This document shows, piece by piece, positions 8,309 through 16,703 of a stretch of DNA of 64,000 bases. The DNA is from Ereboglobus sp. (GTDB lineage Bacteria; Verrucomicrobiota; Verrucomicrobiia; Opitutales; Opitutaceae): NCBI GenBank assembly GCA_029974595.1, contig JARKRC010000045.1:26001-90000 (forward strand). Direction: 5' to 3'. The notes below the pieces were generated by a model. The model saw only the letters and a list, made by a program, of their open reading frames with translations, was not told the DNA's origin and did no database searches. A program made the translations under genes and the position numbers. The first letter of the stretch is position 1, and each line of letters starts with the position of its first letter.

Positions 8309-9244
8309 GTGCGCGCCGCCGTGATAAAAGCCTGTTTCATTTTTAATCCGCGCTCGGGCTACAACATCAGCAACCCGCGCGTCATCGAGCGCGCGCGGCG
8401 GTTCATCATCGAGCAGAATGCGTCGGGCGCGTTCGATGCGCGGCTCGTGAGCACGGAGCGTCCGCATCACGCCACGGAACTCGCGCGCGCGGCGATCGCG
8501 GACGGATGCGCGCTGATCGTCGCAATCGGCGGCGACGGCACGATCAACGAAGTCGCGAGCACGCTCGTCAATGCCCCCGCCGCGCTGGGCTTGATTCCGT
8601 GCGGCTCGGGCAATGGTCTCGGGCGGCACCTCGGGATTCCGAGGCCGGATGAAAACGCGTTTCGCACCTTGATCGAGGGCGAGGTGCGCGTGATCGACAG
8701 CGCGCGCGCAAATGAGCATCCGTTTTTTAATGTGATGGGACTCGGTTTCGACGCGGAAATCAGCGCGCGTTTTTGCACCCTCAAAAAACGCGGGTTGCCG
8801 CGCTATCTGAAAATCATCCTCTCGGAATTCCTCCGCTGCAAACCCGTGCCATGCGCGATCACATCGGACGATTCGGAGCGGCTGGAAGCGGAGGCGTTCA
8901 TCTTGGCGGTCGGCAATTCCGACCAGTATGGCAACGACGCTTTCGTCACGCCGTGCGCGCGCATCGACGACGGGCTGCTCGACTTGACGCTCATCCGCCG
9001 GATGTCGCTCGTCGGCGCGCTGCCGCTCGGGCTGCGTTTGCTCACGCGGCGTTTATACGGAAGCCGCGCCGTGACGCACTTGCGCTCGCGGGAGTTTGTG
9101 ATCGAGCGCGCGGCGGCGGGATTGATCCACACCGACGGCGAGCCGCGCGAAACGGCGGCGCGGATCGAGGTGAGGGTTTTGCCGCGGAGCTTGCGGGTGA
9201 TGACGCCGAAAGCTATTTCTTCTTCCGTCCGAAAAAGAAGCTGA
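8309..9244 (+). CDS. Diacylglycerol/lipid kinase (YegS/BmrU family)
   Basis: A 311-residue cytoplasmic lipid kinase with the DAGK catalytic domain. It shows the FIFNPRSG start, the nucleotide-binding IVAIGGDGTINEVAS loop (residues about 70-84), PCGSGNGLGRHLG, and C-terminal beta-domain motifs including DDGLLDLTLIRR. It phosphorylates a lipid such as diacylglycerol or a related lipid; the substrate cannot be read from sequence. The annotated GTG at 8309 abuts the preceding stop. A GTG at 8321 gives the more usual N-terminus beginning just before KACFIFNPRSG. The 3' end overlaps a convergent small membrane protein gene by 32 bases. Confidence 0.85.
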   Translation: MRAAVIKACFIFNPRSGYNISNPRVIERARRFIIEQNASGAFDARLVSTERPHHATELARAAIADGCALIVAIGGDGTINEVASTLVNAPAALGLIPCGSGNGLGRHLGIPRPDENAFRTLIEGEVRVIDSARANEHPFFNVMGLGFDAEISARFCTLKKRGLPRYLKIILSEFLRCKPVPCAITSDDSERLEAEAFILAVGNSDQYGNDAFVTPCARIDDGLLDLTLIRRMSLVGALPLGLRLLTRRLYGSRAVTHLRSREFVIERAAAGLIHTDGEPRETAARIEVRVLPRSLRVMTPKAISSSVRKRS

Positions 9245-9407
9245 AGTAGATGCCGAGGGCGGCGAGCAGGATCAGCCACCACAGATAGCGGATTTCACGC
9301 GCGGCGAGCTGCGCGAAGGAAAGGACGCGCGGGAAAATGATGCACAGCGCGATCGCGGTGATGATCGCGACGGCAATGAGGATGCGTTTGCGTGTCTCCG
9401 GTGTCAT
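9213..9407 (-). CDS. Small two-helix membrane protein
   Basis: A 64-residue protein with two hydrophobic helices (residues about 9-26 and 41-58) and a basic C-terminus, GRKKK. It starts six bases after the proC stop, so it is probably the distal gene of a proC operon. Its tail overlaps the convergent lipid kinase gene by 32 bases. I do not recognise a family. The clean helix pattern and operon spacing support a real gene, but function is unknown. Confidence 0.6.
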   Translation of the reverse strand: MTPETRKRILIAVAIITAIALCIIFPRVLSFAQLAAREIRYLWWLILLAALGIYFSFFFGRKKK

Positions 9408-9413
9408 GCGAGG

Positions 9414-10217
9414 TCAGTCGCGTGAAAGTTCCTCCGACCTCGCGGTGGCGGCGAGGACGGTTTCGCGGATCACGCCGCGGAAATCGCGGGCGGCCATGCG
9501 CTGGAGTCCGGCGTAGGTCGTGCCGTTGGGCGAGGTCACCTGGTCGCGCAGGGTCTCGGCTTCCTCGGGACTGGCGACGAGGAGTTTCGCGGAGCCGAGG
9601 AGTGTTTCGATGGCGAGTTGTCTGGCGGCATCGCGGGAAAGTCCGGCGGCGACGCCGGCGTCGCGGAGGGCGGCGGCGAATTCGAAAACGTAGGCGGGGC
9701 CGCTTCCGCTGAGGCCGGTGACGGCGTCGAGTTGCGTTTCCTCGACGGCGACGGTTTTGCCGAGCGAGCCGAGCACCTGGTCGATGATGGCGCGGTCGGC
9801 TGCGGCGAGCGTCGAGAGTGGAGCCCAGGCGGTGATGCCCGCGCCGATCTGGCCGGGGGTGTTGGGCATGGCGCGGACGATGTTGCGGGCGGCGGGGAAG
9901 GTTTGCGCGAGGCGGGTGAGGCGTTTGCCGGCGAGGATGGAGATGATGAGTTTGCCGCGCGTGAGCTCGGCGAGGCGCGTGTCGAGCGAGGCGAGTTGCT
10001 GGGGTTTGCAGGCGAGAACGACGGTGTCGGCGCCGGCAAGGAGCGCGTCGAGGCTGCCGGTCGCGGTGACGCCGGCGCGAGCGGCGAGTTCGGCTGCGGT
10101 GTTGTCGGCCCCGCCGAGGCAGGCGATTTGCGCGGGGGCGCGGGCCTTGCTGTTGAGGAGGCCGGTGACGATTGCCGTGGCCATGCGGCCCGCGCCGATG
10201 AAGGAGATGTTGCTCAT
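9414..10217 (-). CDS. proC: Pyrroline-5-carboxylate reductase
   Basis: Catalyses the last step of proline synthesis, NAD(P)H-dependent reduction of 1-pyrroline-5-carboxylate, in the cytoplasm. The 267-residue product has the N-terminal Rossmann motif FIGAGRMATAI, the VLACKPQ segment, IVRAMPNTPGQIGAG, and the family signature region LDAVTGLSGSGPAYVFEF...QVTSPNGTTYAGL. The ATG at 10217 places the glycine-rich motif at residue 6, as expected. The small membrane protein follows after six bases. Confidence 0.95.
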   Translation of the reverse strand: MSNISFIGAGRMATAIVTGLLNSKARAPAQIACLGGADNTAAELAARAGVTATGSLDALLAGADTVVLACKPQQLASLDTRLAELTRGKLIISILAGKRLTRLAQTFPAARNIVRAMPNTPGQIGAGITAWAPLSTLAAADRAIIDQVLGSLGKTVAVEETQLDAVTGLSGSGPAYVFEFAAALRDAGVAAGLSRDAARQLAIETLLGSAKLLVASPEEAETLRDQVTSPNGTTYAGLQRMAARDFRGVIRETVLAATARSEELSRD

Positions 10218-10318
10218 GGGAGAGAGTGATGAGTGAACGGTGAAAAAATACAAACCCGGTGATCCGTGTGTCAGTGAATTGGTCCTGGCCCTCGCTCTTC
10301 CGGATGCGCTTTTTGGTT

Positions 10319-11572
10319 TTAGCGGCGCAGTTCCGCGCCTTGGAAATAAACGTGGATGCTGTGGACTTTTTTCACGCGGTTTTTGATGAGGCCGGTGGAC
10401 TGGTCCACGCTTTCGGGAATTTCGATGCGGTGCAGGTCGATGACGGCGCGGTAGCCGCGCTCCGAGAGGATGTCGATGATCATGGCGAGCGCGATGGGGT
10501 CTTCGAGAAACGGGTCTTCGCTGTTGATGTTGGCGCGACCGGAGATGGCGTGGAGCATGACGATGGGCATCAGCTTTTTCTCGATGAATGCGACGGTGTG
10601 CGCGAAGAGGTCGGTGTGCTCGCTTTCGTAGGCGTCGAGCCGTTTGACGAGTTCCTGGCGGGCATGGACGATGATGTCGCTCGCGAGGGGAAGGAAGCGG
10701 AGGCGGTCGTGGGTGCGCGGGTCGAGTTCGAGGGAGCTTTGGTAGCGGAGTTCTTCGAGGATCTTTTTGTCAACTTCCTCGATGGTGCCCTCGGCGATGA
10801 CGAAGTGGTAGTAGAAGATTTCTTTGAGCGACTGGAGCGCCGACCAGGTTTGTTCCTTGAAGACGCGGTAGCGGCGTTGCGCGAGGGGGACGTCGAAGTC
10901 GGTGGGGCGTTCCTCCAGGAGCTCGCCGACGCCGGTGCGGCGGACTTCCTCGTTGTGCTGGAGGATTTCGCGTCCGCGCTGGAGCTGGCGTTCGACGCTG
11001 GTTTTTTCGTCAACAAAGAGCACCATGATGTGGATGGTGGGCTTGCGGAAATGGGCGCGGAGGGGAGTGTTGAAAAACTCGGCGCGGAGCTGGTCCATTT
11101 TGCCGACGAGCATTTTCATGCACTCGACCTGGACTTGGGTGCGCGGGAAGCCGTCGAGGATGACGCCGTCGGCGTATTCGGGCTTGAGGAGTTCGCGCAT
11201 GAGCAGGCCGACGACTTCGCGGTCGCCGACCATGTTGCCGGAGTTCTTGATGCGCCTGGCCTCAGGCGAGTCGAGAAGCGAGCTCATGACGATGGGGTCG
11301 CAGGTGAGGCCGCGTGTTTTCTGGATGAACTGGGTGTGCGTGCCTTTGCCTGCGCCGGGCGCGCCGCCGAGGAGGAGAAATTCCTTGGGGAAGCGGAGGT
11401 TTTCGCGCCCGCGTTCCTGTTCGAGGTCGTTCCACACGGCGTCGAAGATGATTTGGGCATCCTTGATTTCGAGTTCGTTGCTGGAGTTGACGGGGGACGC
11501 GGGGGCAGCGGCGGTTTTTACGGCGCTGGCGGCTGTGCTGGATGTTTGTGCAGGAGCGGATGCCGGTTTCAT
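10319..11572 (-). CDS. Adenylate-kinase-like nucleoside monophosphate kinase with C-terminal extension
   Basis: The N-terminal half carries an adenylate kinase domain: P-loop GGAPGAGKGTHTQF, a DGFPRT motif and an Arg-rich lid-like region. It would transfer phosphate between nucleotides in the cytoplasm. The product is about 417 residues, nearly twice the usual length of 190-220, because of a C-terminal domain of roughly 180 residues that I cannot assign. An Ala/Ser/Pro-rich stretch precedes the kinase. Start codons at 11572, 11593 or 11635 are all possible, and none has a clear ribosome-binding site. It is divergent from the permease gene across a 164-bp gap. Confidence 0.75.
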   Translation of the reverse strand: MKPASAPAQTSSTAASAVKTAAAPASPVNSSNELEIKDAQIIFDAVWNDLEQERGRENLRFPKEFLLLGGAPGAGKGTHTQFIQKTRGLTCDPIVMSSLLDSPEARRIKNSGNMVGDREVVGLLMRELLKPEYADGVILDGFPRTQVQVECMKMLVGKMDQLRAEFFNTPLRAHFRKPTIHIMVLFVDEKTSVERQLQRGREILQHNEEVRRTGVGELLEERPTDFDVPLAQRRYRVFKEQTWSALQSLKEIFYYHFVIAEGTIEEVDKKILEELRYQSSLELDPRTHDRLRFLPLASDIIVHARQELVKRLDAYESEHTDLFAHTVAFIEKKLMPIVMLHAISGRANINSEDPFLEDPIALAMIIDILSERGYRAVIDLHRIEIPESVDQSTGLIKNRVKKVHSIHVYFQGAELRR

Positions 11573-11736
11573 ACGATGTAAAGGGGTAATCATAGAAACG
11601 ACTTTCGAAAAATATTCTACAAGAGAAATTGGCATTTTTTTGGACGGGGCGGATTTCGTTCTCGCGGAGGGAATGGGGGCGTGGCTGAGTGGCGGTGTTT
11701 TTTTGTCCCCCTTCTTTCGCAACATTTTCAAAATCC

Positions 11737-13020
11737 ATGAAGCCTGATCCTGCTGTTACGACCGGTTCCGTTGCGGCCTCTTCCGCCGATTACAAGTTTC
11801 GCGTGCGCGACGCGGTGGTGGGCGCGCAAATGCTTTTTGTGGCGTTCGGCGCGCTGGTGCTGGTGCCGATCCTCACGGGGCTGGATCCGAATGTGGCGTT
11901 GTTCACGGCGGGCGTGGGGACGTTGATTTACCAGGTGGTGACGAAGGGCAGGGTGCCGGTGTTCATCGCGTCGAGTTTTGCGTTTATCGCGCCGATCAGC
12001 GCGGGGGTGAAGCAGTGGGGGATTCCGGGGGCGTTGTGCGGGTTGCTCGGGGCGGGCGTGGTGTATCTCGTGGTGGCGGGGTTGATCAAGGCGCGCGGAA
12101 TCGGCTTTTTGCAAAAAATCCTGCCTCCGGTCGTGATCGGGCCGGTGGTGATGGTGATCGGCTTGCTGCTCGCGCCGGTGGGCGCGTCGATGGCGATGGG
12201 CAAGGTGGAAGGGTGCGCGATTCCGGCATGGCAGGCGTTGCTCATCGCGGGGGTGTCGTTGCTGACGATGATCCTGGTGTCGTTGCGCGCGCGAGGGATG
12301 CTGCGGCTGCTGCCGATCCTGTGCGGCATCGGCGCGGGGTATGTGATGTCGGTGGTTTTGGGGCATGTGAATTTTTCCGGAATCGCGGCGGCCGACTGGA
12401 TCGCGCTGCCGCGTTTCACGGCGCCGTCGTGGAATCTGTCGGCGATTGTGTTCATGGCGCCGGTGGCGCTTGCGCCGATCATCGAGCATTACGGCGCGGT
12501 GCAGGCGATCGGGCAGATCACGGGGCGCGATTATGTGGCAAACCCGGGCATCCACCGCTGCCTGTTTGGGGACGGCGTGGCGACGGGCGTGGCGGCGATG
12601 TTTGGCGGGCCGCCGTGCACGACCTACAGCGAGGTGATCGGCGCGGTGGCGCTCACGCGGGCGTTCAATCCGGCGATCATGACATGGGCGGCGATCACGG
12701 GGATTTTGCTGGCGTTCGTGGGCAAGGTCGGCGCGGTGCTTGCGTCGATTCCCGCGCCCGTGATGGGCGGGATCATGACGCTGCTTTTCGGCGCGATCGC
12801 GACGGTGGGCCTGCAAACGCTCGTGCGCGCGAAGGAGGATCTGCTGGAGCCGCGCAACATGACCATCGTGTCGCTCATCCTCGTGTGCGGCATCGGCGGC
12901 ATGGTGATCGGCGACCGCGGATCGTTTGCGCTCGAAGGCATCGGGCTCGCAGGCATATTGGGGATCGTGCTCAACCTGATCCTGCCCAGGGCCCGCGCGG
13001 AAAAATGCGGCGGGGCGTGA
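11737..13020 (+). CDS. uraA: NCS2-family uracil permease
   Basis: Inner-membrane nucleobase:proton symporter of 427 residues with about 12-14 helices. Supporting motifs are VGAQMLFVAFGALVLVPILTGLDPNVALFTAGVGT (the N-terminal NCS2 quinone/uracil-permease pattern), APVALAPIIEHYGAVQAIG with the conserved substrate-binding Glu, and GDGVATGVAAMFGGPPCTTYSEVIG. This pattern resembles UraA more than the xanthine/urate branch. The ATG at 11737 is chosen because the 16 upstream in-frame residues precede no family sequence. No purine or pyrimidine genes adjoin it. Confidence 0.88.
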   Translation: MKPDPAVTTGSVAASSADYKFRVRDAVVGAQMLFVAFGALVLVPILTGLDPNVALFTAGVGTLIYQVVTKGRVPVFIASSFAFIAPISAGVKQWGIPGALCGLLGAGVVYLVVAGLIKARGIGFLQKILPPVVIGPVVMVIGLLLAPVGASMAMGKVEGCAIPAWQALLIAGVSLLTMILVSLRARGMLRLLPILCGIGAGYVMSVVLGHVNFSGIAAADWIALPRFTAPSWNLSAIVFMAPVALAPIIEHYGAVQAIGQITGRDYVANPGIHRCLFGDGVATGVAAMFGGPPCTTYSEVIGAVALTRAFNPAIMTWAAITGILLAFVGKVGAVLASIPAPVMGGIMTLLFGAIATVGLQTLVRAKEDLLEPRNMTIVSLILVCGIGGMVIGDRGSFALEGIGLAGILGIVLNLILPRARAEKCGGA

Positions 13021-13125
13021 TTGCGCGGCGAATCCAATGCGCATCCTTGACACACCCGGTTGCGACGGCATAACGAGTCAACCTTTTAACAACACAAAAC
13101 CGCATCCACCAACCGCACCCAGCAC

Positions 13126-13683
13126 ATGCCCGCAGCCAACGATATTCGCAAAGGACAAGTCATCAAATACAACGGCGAGCCGCACCTCGTCATGGAAACG
13201 CAGCACCGCACGCCGGGCAATTTGCGCGCTTTCGTGCAGATCAAGATGCGCAATCTCCGCTATGGAAAGGCGCTTGACCAGCGCTTCGCCTCCACGGACT
13301 CCATCGAAGTCCTCCAGACCGACAGGCGCACCCTCGAGTTCAGCTACGCCGACCGCGAAACGTATGCCTTCATGGATCCTGAAAGCTACGAGCAGATCGA
13401 GATCAGCGCGCAGCAGCTCGGCGACGTGGTGAACTATCTCACCGCCGGCGGCAAGGTTGACGTGCTCTTCGTTGACGAAAAACCGCTCACCGTCGAGCTT
13501 CCCTCCGCCGTTGCGCTCAAGATCATCGAGAGCCCCGAGGGCATCAAGGGCGACACCGCGAGCAACGTCCAAAAACCCGCCAAGCTCGAAACCGGTCTCA
13601 CGATCCAAGTGCCGCTCTTCGTCAAGGAAGGCGAGCTCGTCCGCGTGAACACCTCCGACGGCACCTACCTCGGCCGCGCCTGA
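13126..13683 (+). CDS. efp: Elongation factor P with a PGNLR tip loop
   Basis: Binds ribosomes stalled at polyproline stretches and restores peptide-bond formation. The 185-residue product has the KOW-like domain I and two OB domains, ending GDTASNVQKPAKLETGLTIQVPLFVKEGE...VNTSDGTYLGRA, the family signature. The tip loop reads PGNLRAF: residue 32 is Asn where E. coli has the modified Lys34 and other bacteria have Arg. Neither the EpmA/lysine nor the EarP/arginine modification can act at that exact position. Arg34 two residues later is the nearest basic residue. No modification enzyme gene is nearby. Confidence 0.95.
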   Translation: MPAANDIRKGQVIKYNGEPHLVMETQHRTPGNLRAFVQIKMRNLRYGKALDQRFASTDSIEVLQTDRRTLEFSYADRETYAFMDPESYEQIEISAQQLGDVVNYLTAGGKVDVLFVDEKPLTVELPSAVALKIIESPEGIKGDTASNVQKPAKLETGLTIQVPLFVKEGELVRVNTSDGTYLGRA

Positions 13684-13722
13684 TTCGCGGGGCAGCCGCG
13701 CGCAACAAAGCGCCATTCTTCC

Positions 13723-13752
13723 AAAAGCAGCCTGTTTCGCGGGCTGCTTTTT
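13723..13752 (+). terminator. Intrinsic terminator of efp
   Basis: AAAAGCAGCC and GGGCTGCTTTTT pair around a loop of about 8 nt. The T run ends the hairpin, starting 40 bases after the efp stop. The A run on the other side could serve the minus strand, but no minus-strand gene ends here. Confidence 0.8.
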
Positions 13753-13907
13753 CGTTGGTGATTTTCATTTGTGATTTTGAATCCGCAATCGCGCTTCGAA
13801 GGCTGCGTCCAGGCTTGGGAGCGCTCTTTTCTTGCAAAAAGGCCGCTTATTGGCGACTTTTGCCCGGTCCTTTTCCTCCTGCAAACAACACATAACCAAT
13901 TTACATC

Positions 13908-14387
13908 ATGACCTACCACGTGGCGCGCAACAGTCAGCAGATCGGGACTTACCCCAAGGAAGAACTCATCAATCTTTACAACGCCGGCATGATTTTCCCG
14001 ACCGATCTCGTTTGGACCGAAGGCATGGCCAACTGGGAAGCCGCCTCGAAAGTTTTTGGCGCGCCCGCTGCATCGTCTGCACCTCCTCCCCTCTCGCCGC
14101 CAATGGCAGCCGCGCCTATCCAGAGCGCGCCGCCGAAACCGAATAACAATTTGGTCGGCGCGATTCTCGTGACGCTGTTTTGCTGCTGGCCACTCGGCAT
14201 TCCCTCGATCGTGTTTGCGGCACAGGTAGATGGGAAATATAACAAGGGCGACTACGCCGGCGCGGAGGAATCGGCCAGAAAGTCCAGAGTGTTCATGTGG
14301 TGGTCGCTCGGCCTCGGCCTCGTCGGCATCTTTGCCGCCTTCGGTTTTGGTTTCATGGGCGCGCTCATGGAGCATCGCGGCTACTGA
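13908..14387 (+). CDS. GYF_2 domain plus CD225/dispanin membrane protein
   Basis: The first 50 residues form a GYF_2-like domain (YHVARNSQQIGTYPKEELINLYNAGMIFPTDLVWTEGMANW), followed by an Ala/Pro linker. The C-terminal part is a two-helix CD225/dispanin region (ILVTLFCCWPLGIPSIVFAAQVDGKYNKGDYAGAEESARKSRVFMWWSLGLGL). CD225 proteins sit in membranes with a re-entrant helix. In bacteria their role is unclear, and the GYF_2 domain suggests peptide binding. The product is 159 residues. It is followed 21 bases later by the DUF2752 gene, so the two may be co-transcribed. Confidence 0.8.
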   Translation: MTYHVARNSQQIGTYPKEELINLYNAGMIFPTDLVWTEGMANWEAASKVFGAPAASSAPPPLSPPMAAAPIQSAPPKPNNNLVGAILVTLFCCWPLGIPSIVFAAQVDGKYNKGDYAGAEESARKSRVFMWWSLGLGLVGIFAAFGFGFMGALMEHRGY

Positions 14388-14408
14388 CCGGTTTGCCCCG
14401 CAATCCTC

Positions 14409-14864
14409 GTGCTCAGGAACACAGCTCCCCCGCCATTGCCGGAACGCAAAGGTTTTCTCTTCGTCATCCGGCAACCGCGCGTGATTGTCCTGCTGGCGCT
14501 GTTGATCGTTGCCGCCGGCTTTGCATGGGTCCGGCACGCGGGTCCCGAGCCGTTGTCGTGGTATCCGCCGTGTCCGCTGCACGCGACGACCGGCATCCTT
14601 TGCCCCGGCTGCGGTTCCGCGCGCGTGCTGCATGATCTCGCTCACGGCGATTTGATTGCCGCCTGCGGACGCAACATCCTCATCGTCGCCGCTGTTCCCT
14701 TTCTCGGAGTATGGGCGCTCGTCTCGCTCTGGCGCGGCCTGCGCCACAACCTCCCGCCGCTGCAAGCCCCGCTTGGCGCCGCGCGCGTGGCGATGATTGT
14801 CGTGCTGGTTTTCTGGATCGCCCGCAATCTTCCGTGGTGGCCCTTCACGCTGCTCGCCCCGTGA
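14409..14864 (+). CDS. DUF2752 membrane protein
   Basis: A 151-residue integral membrane protein with three hydrophobic helices. The segment CPLHATTGILCPGCGSARVLHDLAHGDLIAAC matches the DUF2752 signature (CPxCGxxR...LxxGD). The GTG at 14409 is the only reasonable start. Function is unknown. Its position directly downstream of the GYF/CD225 gene is recurrent, as far as I recall, in genomes with paired small membrane proteins, but I did not verify this. Confidence 0.75.
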   Translation: MLRNTAPPPLPERKGFLFVIRQPRVIVLLALLIVAAGFAWVRHAGPEPLSWYPPCPLHATTGILCPGCGSARVLHDLAHGDLIAACGRNILIVAAVPFLGVWALVSLWRGLRHNLPPLQAPLGAARVAMIVVLVFWIARNLPWWPFTLLAP

Positions 14865-14987
14865 GGATTGGATGGCAGAGGCTGCCAGCCCGTGCCTCTC
14901 AACCCGCCTGTCGTCGCTCGTTTGCGAAAACGAAAACGTGCTCGCCCAACAACATCGGACCGCGTTTGATCCGTCTTCCATCACACG

Positions 14988-16679
14988 ATGATCGCGTCCG
15001 AAAAAACTCCCGCACCAACCGACAGCTCCGCCTCGTGGCGCCGTGATCTCGTGTGGCTCGCGCTCATGCTCGCCGTCTGGTTCGGCCTTTTCCTCGGTTC
15101 GCGTCCGCTCAGCAATCCCGACGAGGGCCGCTACACGGAAATCCCGCGCGAGATGGCCGCTGCCAATGACTACGTCACGCCGCGCCTCAACGGCGTAAAA
15201 TATTTCGAGAAACCACCGCTTCTCTACTGGCTCACCGCGCTCACCATCGAGGCCGCCGGCGTCAACGAGTGGACGGCCCGCGCCTGGGTTGCCGTTTTCG
15301 CCGTGATCGGCGCGCTCGCCACCTATGCCGCCGCGCGTTCGCTTTTCGGGCGCGCCGCCGGCTGGTGGGCCGCCATCGTCCTTTCGACGATGCTCATGTA
15401 TTACGCGTTGAGCCGCGTCGCGATTCTCGACATGCCCGTGTCGGTCATGATCGCGACGGCGCTCTTCGCGTTCCTCGGCGGCATTCGCGCGCCTGCCGGC
15501 GCGAAACGCCGGTGGCTCTTCTGGGCGTTTTACGCGAGCATGGCGTTCGCCGTTCTTTCCAAGGGGCTCATCGGTTTTGTGCTTCCCTGTGCGGTCGCGT
15601 TCGTGTGGCTGCTCGTTTTCAACCAGTGGAAACGCCTGCGTCCCTGCCATCCTTTCACCGGCGCGCTCGTGCTCCTCGCCATCGCCGCGCCGTGGCACAT
15701 CCTCGCCTCGCGGGCGAATCACGACTTCGCGCAATTCTATTTTGTCCGCGAGCACTGGGAGCGATTCACATCGACCGTCCATGACCGTGCCGCGCCCTGG
15801 TGGTATTTCGCGCCCGTCCTCATCGGCGGCATTTTTCCGTGGGTGTTTTTCATGGGGCAGACGCTGCGCGAAACCCTGCGGGGCGGCTGGCGCGCGATTC
15901 GCAATGAGCGCGCCGACGAGTGGTTCCTCATCGTGTGGGCGGTTGTCATTTTTCTCTTCTTCTCGAAATCGCAATCGAAACTTCCGCCCTACATCCTCCC
16001 CGTTTTTCCCGCGCTCGCCGTGCTCCTCGGCAAATGGCTCGCCGATGCGTGGCGCGCAAAAATGAAACCAGGCCTGCGCGCCGGTCTGGCCGCCTGCGCG
16101 ATTGTTGCGGCGATCCTCGGGCTCGCGCTGCTTTTTGCCCCCGTGCCGGCCAGGCACCTCGCGGTCGCGGAAAGCCTCGCCATTCCGCGCATCGGTTTTG
16201 CCGTGCTCTTTTTCGTCATGGCCGCCGTGATCGGCTGGAGCCTTCTCCGCGCCGCGCCGCGCCGCGCGCTCGTCGCCATGACCGCCGGCTTTGCCATTTT
16301 TCTGGCGTCCTCCAATCACCTCGGCGAAGCGCTGGACACCCGCTCGACCAAACCCCTCTCGCTCGACCTCGCGCGGCGGCTCGCGCCCGGCGATGCCGTG
16401 TATTCAGTCGGTGAATACTTTCAGGACATCGCCCCCTACGCGGCGCGCGAAATCTCCGTCGTCGATTACCTCGGCGAACTCGAATTCGGGGTGAATGCCG
16501 AGCCGGAAAAAACCGCCTCGCGCTTCATCGGCAAGGCCGAGTTCGACCGCCGCTGGGCCGCCGGGCCGCGCGCCTACGCCATCGTGCAAAAACGCAATGC
16601 GGCCCGCTATTTCGCGGAGCTCCCGCACACCGTCCTCGGCGAAACCTCCCGCTACCTGCTCCTCGTCAACAACCCGTAA
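14988..16679 (+). CDS. arnT: 4-amino-4-deoxy-L-arabinose transferase (GT83/ArnT-like)
   Basis: Inner-membrane GT-C enzyme expected to move L-Ara4N from undecaprenyl phosphate to lipid A phosphates on the periplasmic face, lowering negative charge and polymyxin binding. The product is 563 residues with about 12 helices. The first periplasmic loop has the metal/lipid-phosphate motif SNPDEGRYTEIPREM, followed by GVKYFEKPPLLYW, both typical of the PMT/ArnT superfamily. On its own it could be any GT39/GT83 mannosyl- or glycosyltransferase. Its place at the head of arnB, arnC, arnA and arnD is what identifies it. Confidence 0.85.
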   Translation: MIASEKTPAPTDSSASWRRDLVWLALMLAVWFGLFLGSRPLSNPDEGRYTEIPREMAAANDYVTPRLNGVKYFEKPPLLYWLTALTIEAAGVNEWTARAWVAVFAVIGALATYAAARSLFGRAAGWWAAIVLSTMLMYYALSRVAILDMPVSVMIATALFAFLGGIRAPAGAKRRWLFWAFYASMAFAVLSKGLIGFVLPCAVAFVWLLVFNQWKRLRPCHPFTGALVLLAIAAPWHILASRANHDFAQFYFVREHWERFTSTVHDRAAPWWYFAPVLIGGIFPWVFFMGQTLRETLRGGWRAIRNERADEWFLIVWAVVIFLFFSKSQSKLPPYILPVFPALAVLLGKWLADAWRAKMKPGLRAGLAACAIVAAILGLALLFAPVPARHLAVAESLAIPRIGFAVLFFVMAAVIGWSLLRAAPRRALVAMTAGFAIFLASSNHLGEALDTRSTKPLSLDLARRLAPGDAVYSVGEYFQDIAPYAAREISVVDYLGELEFGVNAEPEKTASRFIGKAEFDRRWAAGPRAYAIVQKRNAARYFAELPHTVLGETSRYLLLVNNP

Positions 16680-16703
16680 GCTCCGATCCTGATTTTTTTG
16701 CGC

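Noticed and set aside
13665..16319. 884-codon minus-strand open frame opposite the DUF2752 gene and arnT
   Set aside because: Composition is Arg/Gly/Glu/His-rich without domains. It covers several real plus-strand genes and the efp terminator.
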